Positions 22,501-33,000 of a stretch of DNA of 64,000 nt are shown here, one piece after another. The notes under the pieces are model-generated. The model was not told the DNA's origin and searched no databases. It worked only from the letters and a program-made list of their open reading frames with translations. The position numbers and the translations under genes are program-made. Position 1 is the first letter of the stretch. Each line of letters starts with the position of its first letter. The stretch is taken from the NCBI GenBank assembly GCA_948470475.1, contig OX419338.1:12680747-12744746 (forward strand), given 5' to 3'. Source of the DNA: Galaxea fascicularis (Eukaryota > Cnidaria > Anthozoa > Scleractinia > Euphylliidae).

Positions 22501-25500
22501 CTCAGTAAAATTAATAAGCAAAGAAATATCGCTAGGCTTCAATAAAAAATGAGAGACAAATTCATTCCCACGTTTGACGTAAACTTGTTTCGCAACAGAC
22601 TTGAAGGTACCTAGAAGTTACTCAGTGAAACAAAATATCGGAAGGGACCAGCGGTTTTGTTGTTATTTCTACCACATGGCTTGCTTATTTAGCTCTTTTC
22701 CTATACTTACCATCACCAAATTTCTTCATTTTTTGTTGTTGTTGTTGTTTTTTGTATTTAAGGCCAAATTCTTCTCTGTAAACCAATGGCTTAAAACTTA
22801 ATTACTGAGTTAAGCTAATGATATCCAAATCATACAATGCAGTACAATGAAAGCACGCCGACTGCAATCCAACCTTGTTCCACGTCAAAACAATAAGGAA
22901 TAGCATTCTTACACCCTTCTCTGTGTAGTTGACCCATGTTGCATCTTTTAACCAGACAAAGAATAACCCCACCGGTGGAAACCTTCAGAAGGTTTTAGTG
23001 ACCGTTTCAACCAGGAAGCTACTAATCCAAGACATGGTTACAAAGGTATACAAAGTGTGTGTAATGTATGTGTTGTGGTTCAATTTTATCCTCGTTTCAA
23101 ATATTATTTTCCTTTGTTTTTGAATAATTATAGCAATGTATGATAATCAGGGGAGTTTTTGAAACAAAGGCAAATAAAGTTTAAACCACGAATAGAATTG
23201 GACCAGAACAAAATGGTTTCTATTTCTACAGTATGTGGCCTCGCCAAGAGACTATGGATCACCCTACGACCCTTGTGTGTTTTCATATTATGATTTGTTA
23301 GTACTGTGCCTTATACCCAGCCGTCAACAATGCTTTTATTAGGGAAGCCTTTGTGAATGACCATGCTCCAAGTTTTGAATCTTGTCCTATCCTCTTTGTT
23401 TCTTTACAGGAGAAAATCATGGACATCCCCATTTATCGGTAAGTTGTAAATCAGTCGCTTCAGCTTGCTGGACACATTATTATTTGTTATCGCTCTTGTT
23501 TAAGAGCTTTTCACAATACATATATCGTATGTGAATCGTGAAGAACGAGAAGCATATTTAAGTTATTCAGTTTATTTTTTACTGAGTCTTTATACTGTTA
23601 TGTATTTGGTGCAGTTCATTTGACTGACAAAGGCGTGTTTGTTTACGTTTGATTAAGTAACGCGACACAATTAATTTTGATAAGCAATGACTCAACATTG
23701 TTCCCCCTCACCTCCCACCATCTCCTCCTATGCGACTGACAATAAAATCTTAAATAGATAATTCTTAGAACCACAGTTGATGCCCTCCTTACGGAGATCT
23801 CTCTATTACGGAGATCTCTCTATTACGGGAACTTAACTTCGTCCCGGGAAATATAATTAAAATATATACTTAATTGACCACTCCCCTAGAGGGGCTTTTC
23901 AGGGAAATGAAACAAATAATACAAATGAAAACAACAGCGTTAAGAATCCAAACTGGCAGGAGGCAGACCAGTTGGCTATTTAAAAGGATGACCGCGGAGT
24001 TGAACCAGGCACAAACCGAGAACAGCACCGGCCAGTGGCTAGAGCGGGATTTGAACTTATGTTTCGTGTACCAAAAAAGAATCTTTATAGTACGGGCCCT
24101 CTGCAATACGGACTAATTGCACCGCCGAGGGTAATTTCATACAAAACAATAGAGCAAGGAAAAATGCAAAGTAACAAAAATGAAATGATAGAAAGGTATT
24201 AAAATAAATTAGACACACATTAAATTAACCTCAATGATTTTTCTTGTTTACAGCGTTTCTTATTGTGTAGCAGATCCTCATTTTACCAAAGTGTTTGCCT
24301 TTATATCTCGTGTGCAAGGCAAGCAAGATTTGAACTGCTACGCCTTCCTGTGCAGCAAGGAATCAATGGTAACATTGCGCTTCTTTTTTTGAGGGGGTTG
24401 GGGTAGGGGGAAAGAGGTGTGAAAAGAGGGGAGGGTAGGTTCCTACCGATAGCGTTCGTAAAAAAAAAAGCATTAAATGCTTAAAGCTGTGCTTGTTTTT
24501 TTGCCAAAAAGTGCTGAAATAATGCTAATTGTTTTAAAAAGTGCTCGTGGGTTACATAAAAATGATTTTTTTTTAAACAGAATATTACATTTTTCAGATT
24601 TTCTTATGTATTTTGCATCACAGTTCCCCCTAGTATTATTTTTTCCACTGATTGATGGCAGAGTACGCTCTCGAGCTATCTCTGCCTTGGCTGGCTGACT
24701 TCCATTGTTCCTCGATGACAACGTAGATGACGCCATCATGGAACGAGTGTGATGGACTGGTTTTCTAGAAGGCAACCGCTGACCTATGAGGGCAAAATGC
24801 GGCTTTGGGCGACACAAATAAAGTCAGATTGTGCTTTTTAGCACAAAATTATAGAAATAATCAGTCGAAAATCCAAAATAATGCTAGCAGTGCTTTTTGG
24901 GATAAAATGTAAAAAAAAAAATGCTCGCGGAGCCAAATAATGCCAAAAAAAGTGTATCGGTAAGAGCCTAGGGAGGGGTCCTAATTTCGGCAGGATTAAA
25001 ACCAAAACTGTTTCCTTAGGTGTCCGCAAAGTGGGATAATCTCCCATTTTAGAGGTTTCAAAAGCATTTTTTAACTGAAAAAAGTAAAGAAACAAGCATG
25101 CGAACAAGCTTAACATCTTTTAGAGTGGAAATGTCATTGTAGATCTCTTGTTTTCCTTTCAGGCAAAAGCCATGGCGTTGACGATCGCTGACGCATTCAA
25201 GCTGGCCTATGAATATTACGAGAAAGGAAAATCTACAACGAATCGCGAAAGTCCACGAGTGGCACAGGACCACAACAAAGAAAACTCTCAACAGACCCTC
25301 CCTGTGGTCACCAACAGAAGCGCAGACATGTACGCTACTCCTGTAAAGCCCAGACCTCGATCAGACACACCGACTATTGAGGTTACATCTGATTCTTTTG
25401 CATCTGCAGTGGAGGATTCGGGAAGAAAAATACAGGCCTTGGTAATGCTGTGTTTCAAACTTTACTCTCAGTTGACACTCTTGCGTTGATAAGATTTCGG

Positions 25501-27904
25501 TTGTCGTTTGTAATAAGTGGTGAAAAGAGTTTATTTGAATTGGCGATATCTATTATCTCGCAATTTTTTTATAACAAATCACACAAAGCTGTAAACCAGC
25601 CTGGTAGACATTTAATAAGACTGCAGCTATATGAATTTTGTACGCGGAAAGAAAGGTAAGTACAATTATGTATCAGACAACCATAAAACGTCGCCGCAGA
25701 CAATCAGTGGAAACGGTAGAAGGGTGGTTAACCGCTAAGCGGAGAGGGCGTTGGGTTTTTCGGTTTCGGCCATTTTTAGGCCGGGTTTTTGGTTTTGTTG
25801 TCTGTTGTGGTTGCGGTTTTTCCTTTATTTAGCATTTGGTTTTCGGTTTTCGGCAAAACTACAAGCGGGTGTTTGAATTTGGTATCCATTGTGGTTTTTG
25901 GTTTTTCCTTTTTGGTTCCCGTTTCCTCTTCAGACTCGATGTGCTGCCAAGGGAGATCTTGAATCAGTAGCATCCTAGCAAACGTTTAGGTGCAAAGTGA
26001 AAACGAAGCCTGCAGAAGCTGAAGAACTGGGTTACTAAGTCAATCGAATCAATATCATGATTTACATTACAATCAAACTGGGTCGACCTTTAAAAACTCC
26101 TTGTTTATCTTAATTGACCATATTTGGCCTTCAAATATTTGATGGTTTATTTAGGACAACGGAGGCTTACAGGAAGGCTTAATACACTGAGAAAACGCGA
26201 TATCTAAGCCAAAACTGGCAATTCGGTCAAAGCGGATCGCATGCGACCCACTGAGCTTAACACAATATACCACCCAGCAGTTCAAACCTAAAAGGACTTG
26301 TAACGAAAAAAGAGCGTCTAATGCTGCAACAACCACTGCTAAATGACATCCTCAAAGAACCACCTATAATATCATACAAAAAGGGGCGTTCACTCAAGGA
26401 CATACTCGTGAAAGCAAAATTATAACAAAGACGAAAAATCAGACCACGTACAACGGAGTCATGTGCCTGTCCAACGCAATTAACAATTCTCGTCTCAGTT
26501 CTCAAAACTGAAATGCGGGATTCTGGAGATTTGGTAGAGGTTTCAGAGCTATAGGATAGCTTTTGCGATCGCAAACCCTTAAGTCAGCCATTTTGGAGTT
26601 TTTTTTTAATTTCCCTAAATTTAAACAGAGACCAGAAGATATGCCGGATTCGCGACCATACCATCCACAAATACCGTGATGAAATTAACACACTAGTGCG
26701 TATGCTCCACCTGTCACCAATATATCAGATCGATTAAGGTTTCAGGACATTGGAGCGTATAAATTGTCGGTATTAATGGTTTTGTGTTCAGCTTTCGGTT
26801 TTGGCCGCAATCTATTTCCGTTTTTCGGTTTTGGGTGATGATTATTTTCGTGTGGTTTTTCGGTTTCTAATAGACCCCGATGCTCCCCTCGTTAGGGTGG
26901 TACTGGTGCCTTTTCAGTCAAAGCCCCAGTACAGTTAACCACTATTCTATTTTTGTGCCATTTCCACCTTGCTTTTCCATGCACCAGGCCTCCTGGAGAG
27001 AATGTTTGAATTTACGATATGTAGAGTATTGAGTCGTTTTGCCATGCAGAGATAAAATTTATCAATGTATACTTTTTCTTGTGCATTACTTTAATCAGGA
27101 CCTTGCAATTGACGACGATTTTGACGCTGAATTCACCAAGTAAGTTCTTTCATCCTTATCTGTATTTTCTTTCTTTATTTCTTAGCTTAGCACACTAGAG
27201 GGAACGTTTTGCAAGTAATAGTCCCTTAAAGTTCCCATAGCTGTCAAAAAAGAATGAACCACAATTTAGGCCCCTGCCTCTTTAAACATTTTCCTTGCTT
27301 TATCTCACAGTTTCAACTTAGCATTGCTCACATTTCGCATTTAACTTTTGGTCACTAGTATGGCTACGAGGTTGTTTTCCTGTCGTGAAAGGAGAAAACA
27401 TGTGAGAGGCCCATAGGCAAACAACGGCCAAAGAAAACTTTAGTTCCATGACAGTGTAATGATGTTTGCTACCTAATTTCATGTTCCGGAGCCCAATTTG
27501 ATGAGAATTTCCTTAAATTAAACATATTACTCTTCTTCGACCTTGGAATTCGGTTTACCCATTTTGGTTGTAAATCTAATTTGCCTTATTTTGCGTGTGT
27601 TTCTTTTAATAATCATTGTCAGGATGAAAATGGCTGCCAACTACCCAAGGTCGAGCCGACTCGATTTTCGAAATTTTCTATTGCTCCTATTGGAGACGGT
27701 GTCAAGTTTATCTAAACTGATTCTCCCTAAATTACCTTTACTGTTTTATTTAGGCTGGCAGAGTCAAGATCAAATCCAACGTTATTTGAAACACCAGTGA
27801 GAAGGCGGGATTTTTTCGATGACGTAAATCATCTTGTCGCGACTGAGGCCACTGCGAAAGAGCTGATGATGTCCAAGTCAACTGAGGATCTCTTCGCAAT
27901 GTGA
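16559..27904 (+). CDS. LDLRAP1: PTB-domain endocytic adaptor, LDLRAP1/ARH-like, complete
   Basis: Nine exons in continuous phase predict 325 residues (human ARH: 308): 16559-16676, 20908-20975, 21384-21470, 22956-23045, 23410-23438, 24254-24368, 25163-25441, 27099-27139 and 27754-27904 (TGA). The start MDSLKTVASKVKHSP mirrors the ARH N-terminus. A PTB domain (about residues 40-200) includes EGIHFYVKMLGSCPV, LQKVLVTVSTRKLL, IPIYRVSYCVADP, VFAFISRVQGK and MALTIADAFKLAYEYY. ARH links FxNPxY tails of LDL-receptor-family proteins to AP-2 and clathrin at the plasma membrane. The C-terminal half keeps the beta2-adaptin-binding helix pattern DDDFDAEFTKLAESR and ends EDLFAM, like the DLF-ending tail of ARH. 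The clathrin box (LLDLE in vertebrates) was not seen. The ATG has a good context (AAAATGG). The nearest AATAAA downstream is near 28418. Confidence 0.9.
20253..20310. mobile_element. 58-bp hAT-type mini-MITE with perfect 8-bp target duplication
   Basis: The ends CATGGGCGTAGCCA and TTAGCTACGCCCTTG are inverted repeats. The element is flanked by identical octamers GTGTTTGG at 20245-20252 and 20311-20318. Eight-bp duplications with CA-starting GGGCGTAG ends are the hAT pattern. The disrupted sequence (TAGCTCAGTGTTTGGAGCG once the insert is ignored) looks like a tRNA-type A-box head, so it landed in an older tRNA-like repeat. It lies in LDLRAP1 intron 1. Confidence 0.72.
21480..21960. repeat. GGGTGCCCC-type dispersed repeat in LDLRAP1 intron 3
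   Basis: The segment repeats the words GGGTGCCCCGGCTAACCGAG, GGGGCACCCTGCCTACTTG, GGGGCTCCCGGCCAACCGAG and GGGGCACCCTGCC in alternating orientation, with CATGTAAACAG nearby. The arrangement suggests a foldback repeat that has been partly rearranged. Overlapping open frames here are not credible coding sequence. Confidence 0.45.
23872..24120 (-). mobile_element. Probable tRNA-derived SINE, degenerate
   Basis: The minus strand carries a B-box-like GTTCAAATCCC (complement of 24046-24056). A unique body follows, ending in an AT-rich tail near 23870 (complement of TTATATTTCCCGG... to AATATATAC). A GTGGTCAATTAAG motif precedes the tail. The A box is not clear, so the head is degenerate. It lies in LDLRAP1 intron 5. 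Confidence 0.45.
24439..24968. mobile_element. 530-bp MITE with TAG target duplication in LDLRAP1 intron 6
   Basis: The ends GTTCCTACCGATA (24439) and TATCGGTAAGAGCC (to 24968) are imperfect inverted repeats, and TAG flanks both sides (24436-24438 and 24969-24971). The interior is AT-rich with repeated AAAAAGTGCT/AGCACTTTTT-type words and no coding potential. A 3-bp target fits Harbinger-like elements loosely. Confidence 0.5.
26340..26424 (+). pseudogene. Short retroelement protein remnant
   Basis: The plus-strand reading NDILKEPPIISYKKG then RSLKDILVKAKL followed by a stop resembles the conserved PP-(I/L)-(A/S)-x-(R/K)-K/R-x-x-N/S-L-x-D-x-L-V-x-(A/S)-K-L motif found in some cnidarian retroelement ORFs. 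Flanking frames are broken. It is in LDLRAP1 intron 7. Assigned from memory of the motif only. Confidence 0.3.
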
Positions 27905-29632
27905 TTAATAGTAGTTCATGAAATGATCACACACATATTAGATATTAACACAAAGTAATTTTTGACTAGTTAAGTAGGCATTCTTTGTACACTACATTCC
28001 AAAGCGAAAGATGATCGTGTAGTAGATAGAACGGATCTTACACCTGGCCAAAGTCGCGAACAGAGCGGCTTCATTTTTGTCTCAGCGCTGAGCTCAAACG
28101 CTCTCCTCTGCATGGCTCACTCCCTACAGTAGCAAGCCCTTGGTACATCCACTGACTGATTCGAGAGTTTTTTTTTCCTTTGAAGCTTTTTTTCTTATCC
28201 TTTAGCGTACTCATGTGTCCTCACACCGATAAAACCAATTACAACCTGAATTCAACACCAACTCTAAGGCTGAGGCGTGCGAAACACGATTGGCGTTTGC
28301 TAATCCGAGTTAGCTCTGTTGCTAACCAATGGGGAAGCCTCCTGGTCTTGGTCACACTTACTCCAGGGTTAGGGCTAATCGAGTTTCAGGCAATTGGGCC
28401 CCAGTTGTTCACAACGAATAAAAAGTACTGCACTAACACATGCTTGTCCTGGACTGCGTCCGGGAATTCAAATTTGAAATTAAATGGTATGATTTTCGAT
28501 GGACCATTATTTTATTTGTTTCCTTGTTTATCTTTCTTTTTTTTTCTTTTTTTTATTCTTTGTTTTGTACAGTCATGTTTTGTGATTGCAATTGATATAA
28601 TTGATATTTGATTTCCTTTTTTTTTTCTTAATAAAAGCAGTGCATCACTGTTTGGTTTGTAGACAGAATGATTTATTTGAAACCAGCAGAAAAGCGGAAT
28701 TCGAAAATGTAGCTATAAGGGCCTTTTACTGTAGTGTAATTAGTCATGTAATCGTAAGGAAAAAATGCTTGAACATTACGATCATAAAAAATGCTTTACA
28801 TTATTCAAACAATATTTGTTGTAACTACTAAACATCGTCAAATGTCGTCTTTGCGGCCGAAAGAGCAAAATAATATCTAATTTGTAAAAGGCAATAAATA
28901 ATAATACTTAAAATGCACTTTGCACTGTAATGTTTGTGAGTTAATCCATGCAATTACTTTCTGCTATCGCTTTCTTATCCTCACGGCAAGACGATAATGA
29001 GACTGAAAAGAGAGGAGTTGATCACGTCTGTCTGAGAATCAAGTAGTGTTCTGTTGGGCAACAGTGACCTGCGCGTTTCGAATTGCCGTGGTCCCCTCCA
29101 TTTCCTTTCAGCTTTGAACTTGGAATGCAGTCAACAGTTTTTCTTCTATCCTGGTTACCAACGTTGCTAGCGACTTCAATTAATCTGCCATTGGACTTGA
29201 CAAAAATGTTAATCAGCTTTCAGCTTCGTCTTACTTCATTCCGCGATGTACATTAGAAACACCCACGTCACCACACCTTGACAGCGATACTGCTTTGCTT
29301 GCTTTCCACTTTACCTTTTGCTGCTTGTGTACACTGAAGGGGCATGAGACAGCCAAGTACATCCACCCTCATGCAGTAATGACCCTGATTCTGGGGTTGC
29401 CTCCCATTTGTTCATTAGTTCTTCATAATTAGTTACCTGATGTCATACTAATGCCTGACTTCAGTTGGCTGGCAAAAATCCAATGCTAACTGGAATCCAC
29501 CTTGGATGCTTGGCTTTTCAAAGTTGCGTGCTACAGCTTCCGTCATTCTCCAATCTCTTTTGTTTTTTCAGTTGAAGCTGCATCCGCACACAAATTAGAG
29601 GGCAAAGTTAGCTACTAGTACATTTAGTATAA

Positions 29633-29824
29633 TTTTAGAGCTGAACAAAGAGTTTCCAGCAATCTGATTGGTTGAGCGGTTCCTTGTATGATGTTTTATT
29701 CACCGCACCAGGTGGTGAATATAAAGCAAAAAGAAAATGGCGGGGCCCCCGTAGGCGCATGTGACTTTTACACCGGAAATAAAATGCGTTGATTACCGAT
29801 TACTCTATTGTTCAGCTCTGAAAT
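29633..29824. mobile_element. About 190-bp MITE
   Basis: The inverted ends TTTTAGAGCTGAACAAAGAG (from 29633) and TATTGTTCAGCTCTGAAA (to about 29824) bracket a non-coding interior with a small internal hairpin (TTCACC-gcaccAGGTGGTGAA near 29699). No unambiguous target duplication. Confidence 0.6.
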
Positions 29825-29976
29825 GGATTGCGCGGTAATGGGGCTTGGCGCTAAGTAAAAGGGATGCTTCTGGTAAACAACGCGTATTACTCTCCTTATT
29901 CATTTCGCTTCGTTTCGTTTCCGGCGCAAAATTGGGTAGGCACTCCACCGGTAAGGATCGCGTAAGTAGGGTGTAG

Positions 29977-29982
29977 TTTATT
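29977..29982 (-). terminator. Candidate poly(A) signal for the GABA-B-type receptor gene
   Basis: TTTATT on the plus strand is AATAAA on the coding strand, 113 bp past the stop codon at 30097-30095. Chosen for position and perfect match only. Confidence 0.35.
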
Positions 29983-30094
29983 GTACTGTGTTATTACCAA
30001 TGGCAAATGCATGAATCAAAATATTCAACAAAATTTTAATTGTAAGTAAAATACTAACACTGCAGTAATTCTCCATTTGCATGCTAAATGCGAA

Positions 30095-33000
30095 CTAATG
30101 TCCTCCTACCCTTTTAAACATTTCTTCCAGCTCCTGACGCTCTTCCTCCTTATTAATCATTGTACCGTTCGGGTGACCCACATAATTCCTAAACTCGTTT
30201 GTGGTACAGTGCTCCATGGAACTAAACGTCTGAGTTCGCACTCGATATTCCTCTTGTCCGCTCTTTCTGAGAGCTGCAACCTGCAAAAGAAGCTTAAGGT
30301 TTAATAGTCACACTACCGTTACGCCTGTTATCCCGGTACAGTGTGTTGACTGCGATGCCGATTGGTACTTACAGAATACCAAAAGGATAATTCTGTGTTT
30401 ACTGTTTTCTAGATTAATTCTTTTCTATAAAACCTTACGCTCTCTGGTCTTAAGTCGGGTATTGTTTTCAAGTGACAACAAGAACGTATAGACGAAATTT
30501 TCTTGTCAACCTACTCCCAATGGAAAGCTTCATAGTTACGATGCAATCAAGCCGGTAGGAAAATTTGTAGCCGCAACGTCAGGTCTGAAAACGGGTGTAG
30601 AAAATCGGAATTCCGAGGTGTACTCTCCCCCGGGAGGTCTCCCTCCACCCGCATTAGGAATAATTTAGTTATACCAGAACGCATAACTAATAACCCCGCG
30701 TCAAATGCTGAGTTGGGGCGGGTTTACTTCATATCCGACATGAGAAGGACGTTTGGGGTGAAACTGAGCAGTGCAGTCTAGAGTACGTAGCCTTCATGCA
30801 AAAGACGTTTCACGACCGTTTTCACTTTAGTTTACTTACTTTTGGTACAAACACAATACACAGTGTTGAAGTTGTGCTGAAAAGAATACAGATAGCTATG
30901 ATGATAAAGGACGCATCAAACTGTTTGGGTTGAACAAACGAAACAACAGGTATCCCCACAATGCAAACTATAACCACATTGTAGACTGCTATGCCTACAA
31001 GAAAAACAAGAGAAACAGGTTGAAGGTTCCACCAAGTGTCGATCCTTTTCTACAGAAATCAGTACTCAGTGTAGTAAAGCTCATATTGGCTCGCCGTATG
31101 TAAAAAAATATTACTTTGCCACTCAATTTTCCACGACATATAAGCTGTATGATATCATTATTTTGCTCTCTGTCACAATGGAACAGTACAGTGGGTACTG
31201 TAGCAGCTCTCATAAGCTCTAAATTTCATTGGCAGGCATAGTGTAGCACCTCTATTGTTTTAGGGATAGGGTACATTGTTTCTGTTGTTTGTTCTTTTGT
31301 TCGCCTGAAGGGTTGCAAGGCAATCTCGTGAGACCTTACGAGAGCTGCTACATGCCCCAGTACAGTGGCTGAAGATGAATAACGCGTGAGTAATTAGTAG
31401 CGCGTGCGTGGAATCGTTAGGTGATAAGCATCTTCTCCTTCGCGTTCCCCTCTGACTCGCGCGCTATTTTTCTTTATACAATATACTGTGTAAAGCCCTG
31501 GCCAAACGGACTCTCAAGCAGACGCAAGTTAAAAACTTGGGTGTACTGTGACTCCATTTGGCCAGTGCTTGTGTGCACTTGCGTTGACTTGCGATGACCT
31601 GTGCTCACAATGGTCGAGATCAAATTTGCGAGCAAGTCGACGCAAGTTTTTCTCCGTTTGGCCACCCAACACAGTTGAGCAACGTTCATTTGTTGTTATA
31701 GCAACCTATAAGCCAATGAAATAAAGGACATAATGTTACATTTTGGCTGCGCGGGACTAATCAAATTGTATGTACTTGTGCGAATTGTGTGTAGTTGCGA
31801 GGAAACGAGTCCGTTTGGCCCACCCAACACAAGTTCAGCGTCCGGCTACTAGTGACTTGGCTTGTGAGTCCGTTTGGCTAGTGCTTAAAACTTATGTTTT
31901 CTGGAGGACTGCTCTGGAGGAGTTTGTACTTAAAGTATAGAGGTACAAATGAGACCACGAGTAGAAGGAAGTATAAAAATCAATGTATAAGAAAATAGAT
32001 TCTCTTTGCCAGTGCGTGTAGATTCTGCTAACGAACGAGGACGTCAAAAAGTGGTAAGAACATCGATCATGCACGGTTCGTGGCTTACACCCCCTCTTCT
32101 TTTAAGAATAATTATTTTTAAAAGAATAATAATTTAGTTATTCAAAACACGTTTTCAATTGACGTTTGTCGTTTCTTATCCGAGAGTACACAGGCACTGA
32201 GAAATGGAATCTATTTGTTAAATGCAAGGTAGCAACATTATGAACAATGACGCATGCGCAATCATCATACGATCAGTCATACCGTTATCTGAATAAAATT
32301 TTACTTACTTTTCACACATTTATCTAACGAATTTATCTAAAAATGAGCCTAAAACTATATTTTAAAACAAATTTAAAAAGCGTTGACCGTGCTTTGTTCT
32401 GTTAGAAGGCACTCAAGAAGTAGTAAGAAACACTCGCATGCGGTTCGTATTCCTTCCCATTACTTTCGTGCTCTCGTCACAGTCCTCAACAAAGCACAGC
32501 TAAGCGGCTTTTCTATTTGTTAAATTAGAAGTTATCTGAAAAAGCCATTGGCAAGTTACATGTGCACGGAGCAGATTTAACTCACCAATGTGGTGGGAGT
32601 CATTCAAGGCAGGAATCTTGACGTTTCTCGTCTCCCAGGCCAAAAACAGTCCAAACAGCAACAAAATTCCTTTGTATGAATACAACAGGCCCAACCAAAC
32701 GGTAATATTGTTAACCTCGCAAGTGTACAAATAAGGCACATTAAGTATGTTGTCGTCTGTGTGATCATACTGCAAAATGTTAACAGAATGTTATATGTGA
32801 GGTTATGATCGATTATGATCTTTACACATTTTTCATTTATAACTGAATTTTATCGTCGAATGCGCATGCGGATTTATTTCAGTTTAATCATTTGGTAATT
32901 AGATGAATAATTAAATCGGGTAACATTGGTGGTGTCTTGAGTTAAAGTGAAATTTATACTAATTTACCTGGCAAGATTGCATCGTAAACATCATTGATCT

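Larger units (their letters stand above)
27905..30094. other. Convergent intergenic region between LDLRAP1-like and GABA-B-like genes
   Basis: The 3' ends of the two genes face each other. Candidate plus-strand poly(A) signals AATAAA lie near 28418 and 28630, and a candidate minus-strand signal lies at 29977-29982. A MITE occupies 29633-29824. Pyrimidine- and T-rich tracts lie at 28520-28630. No coding exon was recognised. Confidence 0.55.
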
